Under the pieces are notes generated by a model. It worked only from the letters and a program-made list of their open reading frames with translations, was not told where the DNA came from and made no database searches. 13,674 nucleotides of DNA, from the NCBI GenBank assembly GCA_947165105.1, contig CAMUZC010000041.1:1-13674 (forward strand), in the 5' to 3' direction. The translations under genes and the position numbers were made by a program. Source of the stretch: an uncultured Lachnospiraceae bacterium. GTDB taxonomy: Bacteria; Bacillota_A; Clostridia; TANB77; CAG-508. This document shows, piece after piece, positions 5,843 through 12,259 of this stretch (position 1 is its first letter; every line of letters starts with the position of its first letter).

Positions 5843-7711
5843 ATGATAAAATTTAACACTGTAAAGATACATAATTTTTATTCTTATGGAGATGCCGAAA
5901 TTGATTTAAGAGATAAAGGATTTTGCTTAGTAAGTGGAAAAAATAATTTTGAAAAAGATAATGCAGCATCTAATGGATCAGGTAAATCTGCTTGGATTAA
6001 TGCAATGTGTGCATGTTTAATCGGAGAAACACTTACTGGCCAACGTAGTGGATTTAAAAATTTATTTTTAGAAGAAAATTCTTGTTGGGTAACTGTTGAT
6101 ATGAACTTTTTCGAAGATAATTTTATTATCACACGAATTTTTAACCCTAAATCAGATTTAAAAATAATTAAAAATGGTGAAGATATTTCTGGAAAAACAT
6201 TAAGAGATTCCGAAGCTATTTTAGCAGAACAATTACCAGATATAAATAGAGATTTACTTGGATCTAGTATTTTAATTGGACAAGGATTCCCAGATAGATT
6301 ATCTGCATTAACTCCAGCAAAAAGAAAAGAAAAACTAGAAAATCTAACAAAAACAGATTTTATGGTAAAAGAAATTAGAGAAAAAATCGAAAATCGTCTT
6401 AGTGTTTTAGATACTGATTTAAGAAATACTGAAGATAAGATTTTAGTAAAAAATACTTTAATTCAGACAAATCGAACAACATTAAATACTATTACTACAG
6501 AATTAGAAAAACTTCAAACTAATTCAAACTTTGATGCTGAGATTAAAAATCTTGAATCCGAGATTGAATCAAATAGAACATTATATGATGATAAATCAAA
6601 AGAATTAACAGAATTTAATAATGAATTATCCGCAGTAAATACTAAATATTTAAAATTAACTTCAGATAAATCGGAACAATTACAATCTATGTTTGAAGCA
6701 TTTAATACAAAATTTAATTCAGTAAATGCTGAGAAAATTACTTTAAATTCTGAAAAATCTAATTTACAACATCAAATTCAACATATAAAATCTATTATAG
6801 ATGTATGTCCTACTTGTCACCAAAAGTTAGCTGGTGTAACTAAACCGGATACTAAAGAACAAGAAGCTAGAATAGTTGAAATTGATAAACAAATTAATGT
6901 AATAGATCAAGAACTTAATAAGTTAAAAGAAACAAAAGCTAAATACGAATTAGAAATTAAAAATACTTTTGATAAAGATATTTCAGATTTAGATAAGAAA
7001 AAGGCAGATTTAAACACTAAAATATCTTTATATAATGGAAATTTAAGTAAATTAAATACTCAAATTTTAAATTTAAATAATAAATTAAGTTCTATTCAAA
7101 CAAATAAAACGAATTATTTATCAAGATTAAATGATTTAAACTCCAAAAAAGAAGAAACTGAAAAGGTTTTATTAAAATTAGATCTAGAAGTCCAAGAATT
7201 AAATACTTCTAAACAAGAAATCTTAGAACATACTCAAGTAGTTAAGAAGATGGAAAGTTTAATTAAACGTGATTTTAGAGGTATTTTATTACAAAATGTT
7301 ATTAAGTACATTAATTCTAAATCTAAAACATTTAGTCAAACAGTTTTCGGAACTCAAGAAATTGAAATTGTTTTAAATGGGAATAATCTTGATATTTCTT
7401 ATTGTAATAAACCGATTGAAAGTCTTTCTGGTGGTGAAAGAACTAGAGTTGATTTAATTATTCAATTAACATTAAGAGATTTATTAAAGAACTATTTAAA
7501 TTTAAATTCAAATATTCTTGCATTAGATGAAATTACAGATTTCTTAGATGAGAAGAGTTGTAATGCAGTAATGAACTTAATTGAAAATGAACTAAATTCA
7601 ACTGAATCCGTCTTTATTATAAGTCATATGGCTAATCAATTATCTTTACCTATTGACTCAGAAATTAAAGTCGAAAAAAGTGCTGAAGGTATTAGCTCGA
7701 TAATATACTAA
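5843..7711 (+). CDS. sbcC: SbcC/Rad50-like ATPase (T4 gp46-like)
   Basis: 622 aa, the size of phage gp46-type proteins rather than cellular SbcC (about 1000 aa). It is the SMC-like ATPase partner of SbcD, which clamps DNA ends and controls the nuclease. Residues 32-50 hold a Walker A whose glycine loop is stretched before N-G-S-G-K-S, a form I associate with phage homologues. Two long coiled-coil arms flank a zinc-hook C322-P-T-C325. The C-terminal half has the ABC signature L-S-G-G-E-R at 528-533, Walker B with D562-E563, and an S-H-M H-loop. All parts needed for function are visible and no TGA is present. It has its own promoter-like element and a GAAAGGA ribosome site, and it is transcribed away from sbcD. 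The TAA is followed closely by the promoter of the next unit. Confidence 0.95.
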   Translation: MIKFNTVKIHNFYSYGDAEIDLRDKGFCLVSGKNNFEKDNAASNGSGKSAWINAMCACLIGETLTGQRSGFKNLFLEENSCWVTVDMNFFEDNFIITRIFNPKSDLKIIKNGEDISGKTLRDSEAILAEQLPDINRDLLGSSILIGQGFPDRLSALTPAKRKEKLENLTKTDFMVKEIREKIENRLSVLDTDLRNTEDKILVKNTLIQTNRTTLNTITTELEKLQTNSNFDAEIKNLESEIESNRTLYDDKSKELTEFNNELSAVNTKYLKLTSDKSEQLQSMFEAFNTKFNSVNAEKITLNSEKSNLQHQIQHIKSIIDVCPTCHQKLAGVTKPDTKEQEARIVEIDKQINVIDQELNKLKETKAKYELEIKNTFDKDISDLDKKKADLNTKISLYNGNLSKLNTQILNLNNKLSSIQTNKTNYLSRLNDLNSKKEETEKVLLKLDLEVQELNTSKQEILEHTQVVKKMESLIKRDFRGILLQNVIKYINSKSKTFSQTVFGTQEIEIVLNGNNLDISYCNKPIESLSGGERTRVDLIIQLTLRDLLKNYLNLNSNILALDEITDFLDEKSCNAVMNLIENELNSTESVFIISHMANQLSLPIDSEIKVEKSAEGISSIIY

Positions 7712-7717
7712 AAATAT

Positions 7718-7726
7718 TGTATTATA
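7718..7726 (+). promoter_or_regulatory. Promoter-like element for the long rightward unit
   Basis: TGTATTATA, within ATTGTATTATAT (7716-7727), sits in the 37-nt gap after sbcC. It is 22 nt from the start codon at 7749, which would leave a very short leader holding the AGGAGAT ribosome site (7738-7744). No hairpin terminator for sbcC is visible here, so read-through from sbcC may add to it. Confidence 0.5.
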
Positions 7727-7748
7727 TTTTATATAATAGGAGATCGAT

Positions 7749-8576
7749 ATGTTATGGAAAAAACCCACAGGTATGTCTTATTGTGACATGTGTATATGGA
7801 TAGATAAAAGTGGAGTTATCCCAAGAATTGCTGAAGAAAAAGGAAAATACCCTAAAGATGAGGATCTAGTTTATAACTACTTATGATTATTAACTAAGAT
7901 GCTTGCAATTAAAAAACATATGTTTGTGAATTTCTCAGACTATGATGGGTTTGCCTTCCATGCAGCTTCATTCTACTATTTCCAATTAATTAAGAATTGA
8001 AATAATCGTGGAAAATCAGTTAAAGGAAGAATAATTGGTCCTATTGTTAACATTCTAGATTATGTAAAAGGAACATTACACAATAGACGAGTTGAATATC
8101 AAGATCAATCATTTAGACAGGTTTTATCTGAAGAAATGAATGATAATAATTTTGATCCATTTCAATTTAAACAACAATTATTATCCGATGCTCGGGCACA
8201 AAATTATTCAAAAACAATCACAACAATTACAGAATCGATTAAACAATGTGATTATCTAATCGATGAACTTTTAAAAACCACACCATTTAGAAAAGATTCA
8301 TCCGATTGGAGAAATATAAAAATTTCAATTTTATTAAATACACGTAATATATTAGAAAAAAGAAATAAATTAGTTCCGCTTCAACAAGGTGTTTCGGTAA
8401 CGTTATGACATTTACCAAAATCTCTTTCTGAATATGTTAGAGTATTAATTAATGAATTCTTTATTAAATTAAAGAGATTAATCTTAGATTGTTTCGAAAT
8501 GGATAGAGTTGATGAATCAATCTTAACTAAAATGATTTCAAATCCGGAGGGCACTTATGAAGAAGAGCTTGATTAA
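7749..8576 (+). CDS. Unknown phage protein with three in-frame TGA (Trp) codons
   Basis: 275 aa if TGA is Trp. The TGAs are at 7884-7886 (residue 46), 7998-8000 (residue 84) and 8406-8408 (residue 220). Between them the frame stays open, from an ATG with an excellent AGGAG site to a TAA at 8574-8576 that overlaps the next gene by 20 nt. Under the standard code only residues 130-219 would be seen as an ORF. The N-terminal part has a C-D-M-C cluster (12-15) and an aromatic segment F-S-D-Y-D-G-F-A-F near 62-70; the rest is mostly helical and polar. I do not recognise a named family, though the pattern feels like a conserved hypothetical of large phages. Several codons in the first third (CCC, GGG, GCC, repeated TTC) are less A/T-biased than those of its neighbours. 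First gene of the rightward unit. Confidence 0.85.
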
Positions 8577-8961
8577 AGCTAATTTAGATAAATTACACTT
8601 ATCAGATATTTACACTTTAATGATGTTTATATTATTTAAAGTAGAAGAAGTTCCAGAATATGCAACATTAAGTAGATTATGTTTCTTATTAGATGGAAAT
8701 AATTTAACTAGACTTTTAGCTTATTTTGCAGGTCAAACAATTAAAATTCCTACTGAAGAAGAATTTAAAGAATTAACAAATGCATTATTATTATATCAAT
8801 ATATTAATCTTGAAGGTCAATCTTTAGTAGATGCACAAAGACAATTAAATGTAAAAGATGATAAAGAAAAAGAAAAAATACTTGATTTATATTTAAAAAT
8901 TATTCCAATTATTAAAGAATATAATATTGATGAGGAATCACTTAAGAATCATGGTAGATAG
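8557..8961 (+). CDS. Unknown small helical protein (134 aa)
   Basis: The ATG lies inside the end of the previous gene (20-nt overlap, different frame) behind a perfect GGAGG (8546-8550). The protein is predicted helical, with an N-terminal hydrophobic stretch (L-M-M-F-I-L-F at 21-27) too short and too charged at its flanks to be a clear membrane segment. The central L-A-Y-F-A-G-Q-T-I-K-I-P-T (53-65) loosely recalls the G-G-x-x-I-Y-I-P segment of Mor-type transcription activators, but the resemblance is too weak to assign. Ends in TAG and overlaps the next gene. Function unknown. Confidence 0.8.
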   Translation: MKKSLIKANLDKLHLSDIYTLMMFILFKVEEVPEYATLSRLCFLLDGNNLTRLLAYFAGQTIKIPTEEEFKELTNALLLYQYINLEGQSLVDAQRQLNVKDDKEKEKILDLYLKIIPIIKEYNIDEESLKNHGR

Positions 8962-9190
8962 AATCGATTGGGAGTCTCCTAAATTTCTAGAAGAAAATAG
9001 AAATTTTAAAACAAGATTATTATTTATAAATAGTATTTTTTCAGATAAATTTGATGAACAAGATATAATTGGAAGATGTATTCAACATAAATTAAATTTT
9101 ATGTTAGATAATTTAGAAAAAGAAACTGAAAGATCTTTATGGAATGTTAAAGGTGTAGATCCAATAAAGATTATGAAGTATTTAGATTAA
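8951..9190 (+). CDS. Unknown small protein (79 aa)
   Basis: The ATG at 8951 is taken as start, giving an 11-nt overlap with the preceding gene. A GAGGA at 8932-8936 is the best ribosome site, though its spacing (14 nt) is long. In-frame TTG (8927) and ATG (8930) starts are alternatives with weaker upstream sites and would add 7-8 residues. The protein is charged and helical, with Trp at positions 7 and 63 (both TGG). No domain recognised. The next gene starts 11 nt after its TAA. Confidence 0.75.
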   Translation: MVDRIDWESPKFLEENRNFKTRLLFINSIFSDKFDEQDIIGRCIQHKLNFMLDNLEKETERSLWNVKGVDPIKIMKYLD

Positions 9191-9201
9191 GGAGAAAATC
9201 C

Positions 9202-9534
9202 GTGGTTAAAAGAAATATTGTTGATGATTTTGGAACTATATTTAAATTATCTTCAAAGCAAACATCATATATGACTGATATTTTTATTAATTGTATATGT
9301 GAAGCAATCAGAACAGCTAAAGCTCAAAATGAATCAATATTAGTTTTAGATTTAGGAGTAAGTTCATTAAGCATAAATCTTGAAGATGGAAGTTGGAAAA
9401 GCGTACCATCTAAATCAATGAAGAGTGCTTTTGGAAAGTCTATTTCTTCATCTCAACCAGAAGATTTACTAGTGGAGTCATTAACTGAGGCTATTGCAGC
9501 TAAGTTAAATTCTATTATTAACGAGGTAGTATAA
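9202..9534 (+). CDS. Unknown protein, weakly HU/IHF-like N-terminal half (110 aa)
   Basis: Starts with GTG behind a clear AGGAGAAAATCC. Residues 5-60 have a helix (S-S-K-Q-T-S-Y-M near 17-24), a long helix to about 40, then two strands around I-L-V-L-D-L-G-V (46-53). This order resembles the helix-helix-beta core of HU/IHF DNA-binding proteins, where a V-x-L-x-G-F-G-x-F strand follows the helices. The beta arm and its Pro are not evident, so this is only a hint. The second half is Ser-rich and then helical. No TGA. It lies in the run of small genes of the rightward unit, 2 nt before the next ATG. Function unknown. Confidence 0.75.
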   Translation: MVKRNIVDDFGTIFKLSSKQTSYMTDIFINCICEAIRTAKAQNESILVLDLGVSSLSINLEDGSWKSVPSKSMKSAFGKSISSSQPEDLLVESLTEAIAAKLNSIINEVV

Positions 9535-9536
9535 TT

Positions 9537-10097
9537 ATGGCTGATGAACAAAAACAAGATTTAGTCCTTGTAGATGATTTATCAGATGAAGATTTAAAAG
9601 AAAATATTGATGGATTAAAACGTGAAGCTTTAGAAATACTTAGCCAAATTACAACAACTTCAAATGAAGAAAAACAAAAAGATTTGCTTTATTTATTCAA
9701 CCAAAATCAAAAGAAAAAAGCTATTGTTAGATCAAATAGCTACGGTGATTTATTAGATAATGTTTTAGGTGAAACAAAAGATAGAATATTAAACCATCCA
9801 GAAGAAATGGATATGGTTCAATTAATGAACATGTTAAAAATTATTCAAGATTTAATTGAAAAGAATAATAATTTAATTAATGGACAAACACCTAATACAT
9901 TAATTCAAGTTAATAAAACAACAACAAATGTTCATGTTGAAAATCAAGATCCAAGACTTGAAGGAATTAATACTCAAAAAAGAAAGAATATTAATGATTT
10001 CTTAAGTTCATTAGGTCTTTATTCTAAAGATAAAGATGAAGCTGAAGTAATTGATGCTGACATAACAGATCCTAATGGAGATAAAAATGAAGAATAA
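9537..10097 (+). CDS. Unknown acidic coiled-coil-prone protein (186 aa)
   Basis: Starts 2 nt after the previous stop, with GAGG inside the end of that gene. The sequence is highly charged, with a long helical, heptad-prone region from about 20 to 115 and a Thr/Asn-rich linker around 118-132. The C-terminus (about 165-186) is strongly acidic (D/E-rich). The small size, helical N-terminus and acidic tail are compatible with a terminase small subunit or another scaffold-like adaptor, but no DNA-binding motif can be pointed to. Function unassigned. Its TAA overlaps the start of the next gene by 11 nt. Confidence 0.8.
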   Translation: MADEQKQDLVLVDDLSDEDLKENIDGLKREALEILSQITTTSNEEKQKDLLYLFNQNQKKKAIVRSNSYGDLLDNVLGETKDRILNHPEEMDMVQLMNMLKIIQDLIEKNNNLINGQTPNTLIQVNKTTTNVHVENQDPRLEGINTQKRKNINDFLSSLGLYSKDKDEAEVIDADITDPNGDKNEE

Positions 10098-10392
10098 TAT
10101 TAAAGATGTTTTAGATAAAATTAAGTTAAATAAAAGTGGAACATTTAAAAATCATTTTTATGTTATTGATCTCGAAGATAGTGATGAATATGCAAGAGTT
10201 TATTCTTTATTAGATGAAGTTGCTATTAATACAGAGTACCCAGCATTTACAAAGAATTCAAATAATTCAACCGTTAAAATAACAAATTATTTTGAAATTG
10301 ATGTAAATGAAGTAAAATATAATATATTTTTAATGGCTGATTTTGAAAATGATAGGTATTATTTAAAGATTGATGAACTTGGAGATGAGTAA
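10087..10392 (+). CDS. Unknown small protein (101 aa)
   Basis: The ATG at 10087 is preferred over an in-frame ATG at 10075 because GGAG (10077-10080) lies 6 nt upstream of it; the earlier ATG overlaps that site. The protein is acidic and appears alpha/beta, with alternating strands such as F-Y-V-I-D-L (22-27), Y-N-I-F-L-M (78-83) and a Y-Y-L-K-I strand near the end. No family recognised. The TAA shares one base with the ATG of the next gene (TAATG), so the two are likely translationally coupled. Confidence 0.78.
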   Translation: MKNNIKDVLDKIKLNKSGTFKNHFYVIDLEDSDEYARVYSLLDEVAINTEYPAFTKNSNNSTVKITNYFEIDVNEVKYNIFLMADFENDRYYLKIDELGDE

Positions 10393-10760
10393 TGCTAATA
10401 GGTTATAAAGGTACTTCTTCATTTGAAGATATGCTTGAATTAGATGATTGTGGTAATTTTGCAATTCGTTGTACAAATAATTTATTCTTACAGTGATTCA
10501 TGTGTGCCAAAACTATTAGAGGAAAATTTCATTATTTAACTTTTGGTCCAGTTTTTGTAGATAAACCAGATTTACCTACTAAATATGGATTCAATATCAA
10601 ATATGGTTCAATGAAATTTAATGAACAAAAAATTTATGCAGCAATATCTAGTTTTATTAATGATCCAAAAAAAGAATTAGAAACAGTTGTTGAAGACGAC
10701 TTTGATATAATTATTGAGGAAATACCTCAGATTGGAAAATTATTTAAAGCTTTAAATTAG
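10392..10760 (+). CDS. Unknown small protein with one in-frame TGA (Trp) codon (122 aa)
   Basis: 122 aa if the TGA at 10494-10496 (residue 35) is Trp; there is no TGG in the gene, so this is its only Trp. The ATG is coupled to the preceding TAA (TAATG), and the GGAG at 10381-10384 is well placed. Under the standard code an annotation would begin at Met37 with no ribosome site in front. The protein has several Cys (20, 27, 38), aromatic residues in the middle (Y-L-T-F-G-P near 48-53) and an acidic C-terminus. No family recognised. Ends in TAG, 12 nt before the next gene. Confidence 0.82.
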
Positions 10761-10772
10761 AAAGGAATTATT

Positions 10773-11165
10773 ATGGCATTAGCTGATGTAAAAGCTTATT
10801 TTAAAACTTTTGAGAAAGCTCATCTTGAGAGATTTGCTATTAAAGAGCAAGCTAAAGAAGCTGTTAAAGATGGTTATATTACTCAAGAAAAAGCAGACCA
10901 ATTAGAAGCAACATTTAAAAAATATGATGAAACATATCAATTTTTTGCACATATAATGTATTTATATTCTAAACCGGTTCGTGGTAGAAAGAAAGCAAAG
11001 TTTAAAATTGCAAATAAAGAAATTGAAGATCATTTTTCTAGATTTGGATTAGACGAAGAATCTATTAAATTAGAAAATGAAGATGTTTTAGTTAATTTTA
11101 GAAAATATATTGAAAATTTTAAAAACGAAGTTAAGCAAGAAACAAAAGAAATTAAAGGAGAATAG
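10773..11165 (+). CDS. Unknown helical protein (130 aa)
   Basis: A GAAAGGA site precedes the ATG. The protein is Lys/Glu-rich and predicted mostly helical. An aromatic cluster (Y-Q-F-F-A-H-I-M-Y-L-Y, 55-65) is followed by a basic patch R-G-R-K-K-A-K at 70-76 and a long charged C-terminal helix. The basic patch could bind nucleic acid, but no known fold is recognised. The stop TAG is 3 nt from the next start, and the ribosome site of the next gene lies in its last codons. Function unknown. Confidence 0.8.
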   Translation: MALADVKAYFKTFEKAHLERFAIKEQAKEAVKDGYITQEKADQLEATFKKYDETYQFFAHIMYLYSKPVRGRKKAKFKIANKEIEDHFSRFGLDEESIKLENEDVLVNFRKYIENFKNEVKQETKEIKGE

Positions 11166-11168
11166 TTT

Positions 11169-12023
11169 ATGGAAGAACTAATTAGAGACATTTCAAAACT
11201 TTCTGTTCCATCAGAACCAATCTTAGTTTTAGATGAAAATAAATTAGGATTTGATCCAGAAGGAACAGCGGAATTTGACGATGCTAAAGAAAAGTTAATT
11301 AAGACTTTAGAAGAAAGAAAAGATTTATTATCCGTTTCTGCTCCTCAATTAGGAATAAATAAAAGAATCTTTGCTATTCGTTTTAATGATAAAATTAAAA
11401 TTTTCTTAAATCCTCTAGTTACAAATATCTCAAGTGATAAGATTGTAAATTTTGAACCTTATCTTGACACAGATAAGTTTGTATATATTTGTAGACCAAA
11501 AGAAATTAAAATCATCTATTATAATGAAGATTTAAAATATGAAGATAATCAATTATTAAATGAAGTTGCTTGTGAATTTATGCGTCAATATAATTTATTA
11601 GATGGTATTATTCCAGGTGAAATTTTCAACTATGATTTTGAACAAGAAAAAGTAACTCCAGAAGTTATTCCTATGTTAATTGATGCAACTTATTCTGGTG
11701 GTGGATTTATATTTGAAAAATCTGAGGTTGAAGAGAATTCATTAGAAGAAGTTTCTGAAGCTCTATCTAAGATGTGTGAAATTTATACTTCAATAGTTGA
11801 TAAGTTTGCAGATTCAGAAGATAGTGGAATTGAGGAAACAACAAGACTTATTCTTCGTAGATTTAAATTAGATGAAAGAGTTAAATTAGGTTTAACAAGT
11901 TATGTTGATATTGAAGGATATCAAAGAGCTAAAGCAGCTAAGAGACAAGAGATAATGACTAAGCGTGCATATAGAGCTAAATCATTTAACGATTTTGTTG
12001 GTAAAAAGTCTAGGAGACATTAA
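11169..12023 (+). CDS. Peptide-deformylase-like protein, catalytically degenerate, with C-terminal extension
   Basis: 284 aa; true deformylases are usually 150-200 aa. Residues about 10-150 follow the deformylase order: S-V-S-A-P-Q-L-G (55-62) for motif 1 (G-x-A-A-P-Q-x-G), an N-P at 81-82, E-P-Y-L-D (97-101) at the E-G-C-L-S position, a conserved-looking R-P-K-E-I-K-I strand (109-115), and R-Q-Y-N-L-L-D-G (139-146) at the H-E-x-x-H-L-x-G position. The metal ligands Cys, His and His become Tyr99, Arg139 and Leu143, and the catalytic Glu becomes Gln140. The fold is therefore probably kept while deformylase activity is lost. About 130 further residues end in a very basic tail (R-A-K-A-A-K and K-K-S-R-R-H). 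A structural or binding role is inferred. The ribosome site is AAAGGAG in the preceding gene. Confidence 0.65.
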   Translation: MEELIRDISKLSVPSEPILVLDENKLGFDPEGTAEFDDAKEKLIKTLEERKDLLSVSAPQLGINKRIFAIRFNDKIKIFLNPLVTNISSDKIVNFEPYLDTDKFVYICRPKEIKIIYYNEDLKYEDNQLLNEVACEFMRQYNLLDGIIPGEIFNYDFEQEKVTPEVIPMLIDATYSGGGFIFEKSEVEENSLEEVSEALSKMCEIYTSIVDKFADSEDSGIEETTRLILRRFKLDERVKLGLTSYVDIEGYQRAKAAKRQEIMTKRAYRAKSFNDFVGKKSRRH

Positions 12024-12024
12024 T

Positions 12025-12243
12025 ATGCCTATTAAAGAAGAATTAATTACTGATTTCTATGGTCAATATATTGGTTATCTAAGAACAGATGAAGAAGGAA
12101 ATGTCACAGCTTTAGACTATCCTTCTAGAACACCTCTTGGTGTATATGATATTAAATCAAATCAAACACTTGAACTAACTTCTAGAAAACCTATTGCTAG
12201 AGGTAATGTAGTAGTTAGTTTCTTGTATAAGAAAAAGAAGTAA
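12025..12243 (+). CDS. Small repeat-patterned beta-rich protein (72 aa)
   Basis: The ATG at 12025, behind AGGAG (12012-12016) in the end of the preceding gene, is chosen over an upstream in-frame ATG without such a site. The short sequence shows a threefold pattern in which a strand is followed by a turn and a G/R-x-x-G-type end: F-Y-G-Q-Y-I-G-Y (11-18), R-T-P-L-G-V-Y-D (35-42) and R-K-P-I-A-R-G-N (54-61). This recalls small beta-repeat domains such as the beta-flower family. It ends in four Lys. No TGA or TGG. Function unknown; a virion or DNA-associated role is only a guess. The topoisomerase start is 17 nt downstream. Confidence 0.75.
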   Translation: MPIKEELITDFYGQYIGYLRTDEEGNVTALDYPSRTPLGVYDIKSNQTLELTSRKPIARGNVVVSFLYKKKK

Positions 12244-12259
12244 TATTTAGGAGATTAAA

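Noticed and set aside
5884..6132. 82-aa leftward ORF
   Set aside because: It is the antisense of the sbcC Walker A region, which is conserved coding sequence on the plus strand.
8136..8408. Separate 90-aa gene
   Set aside because: It is the middle part of the 275-aa gene at 7749-8576 between two TGA codons; there is no ribosome site before its ATG and the frame is open on both sides if TGA is Trp.
7749..8576. Pseudogene or degraded gene
   Set aside because: Three TGAs could be read as decay, but there is no frameshift and no TAA or TAG in frame, the ribosome site and end overlap are intact, and other genes show the same TGA-only pattern.
9537..10097. Terminase small subunit
   Set aside because: Size, helices and acidic tail would fit, but no helix-turn-helix or neighbouring large terminase is visible, so it is left as unknown.
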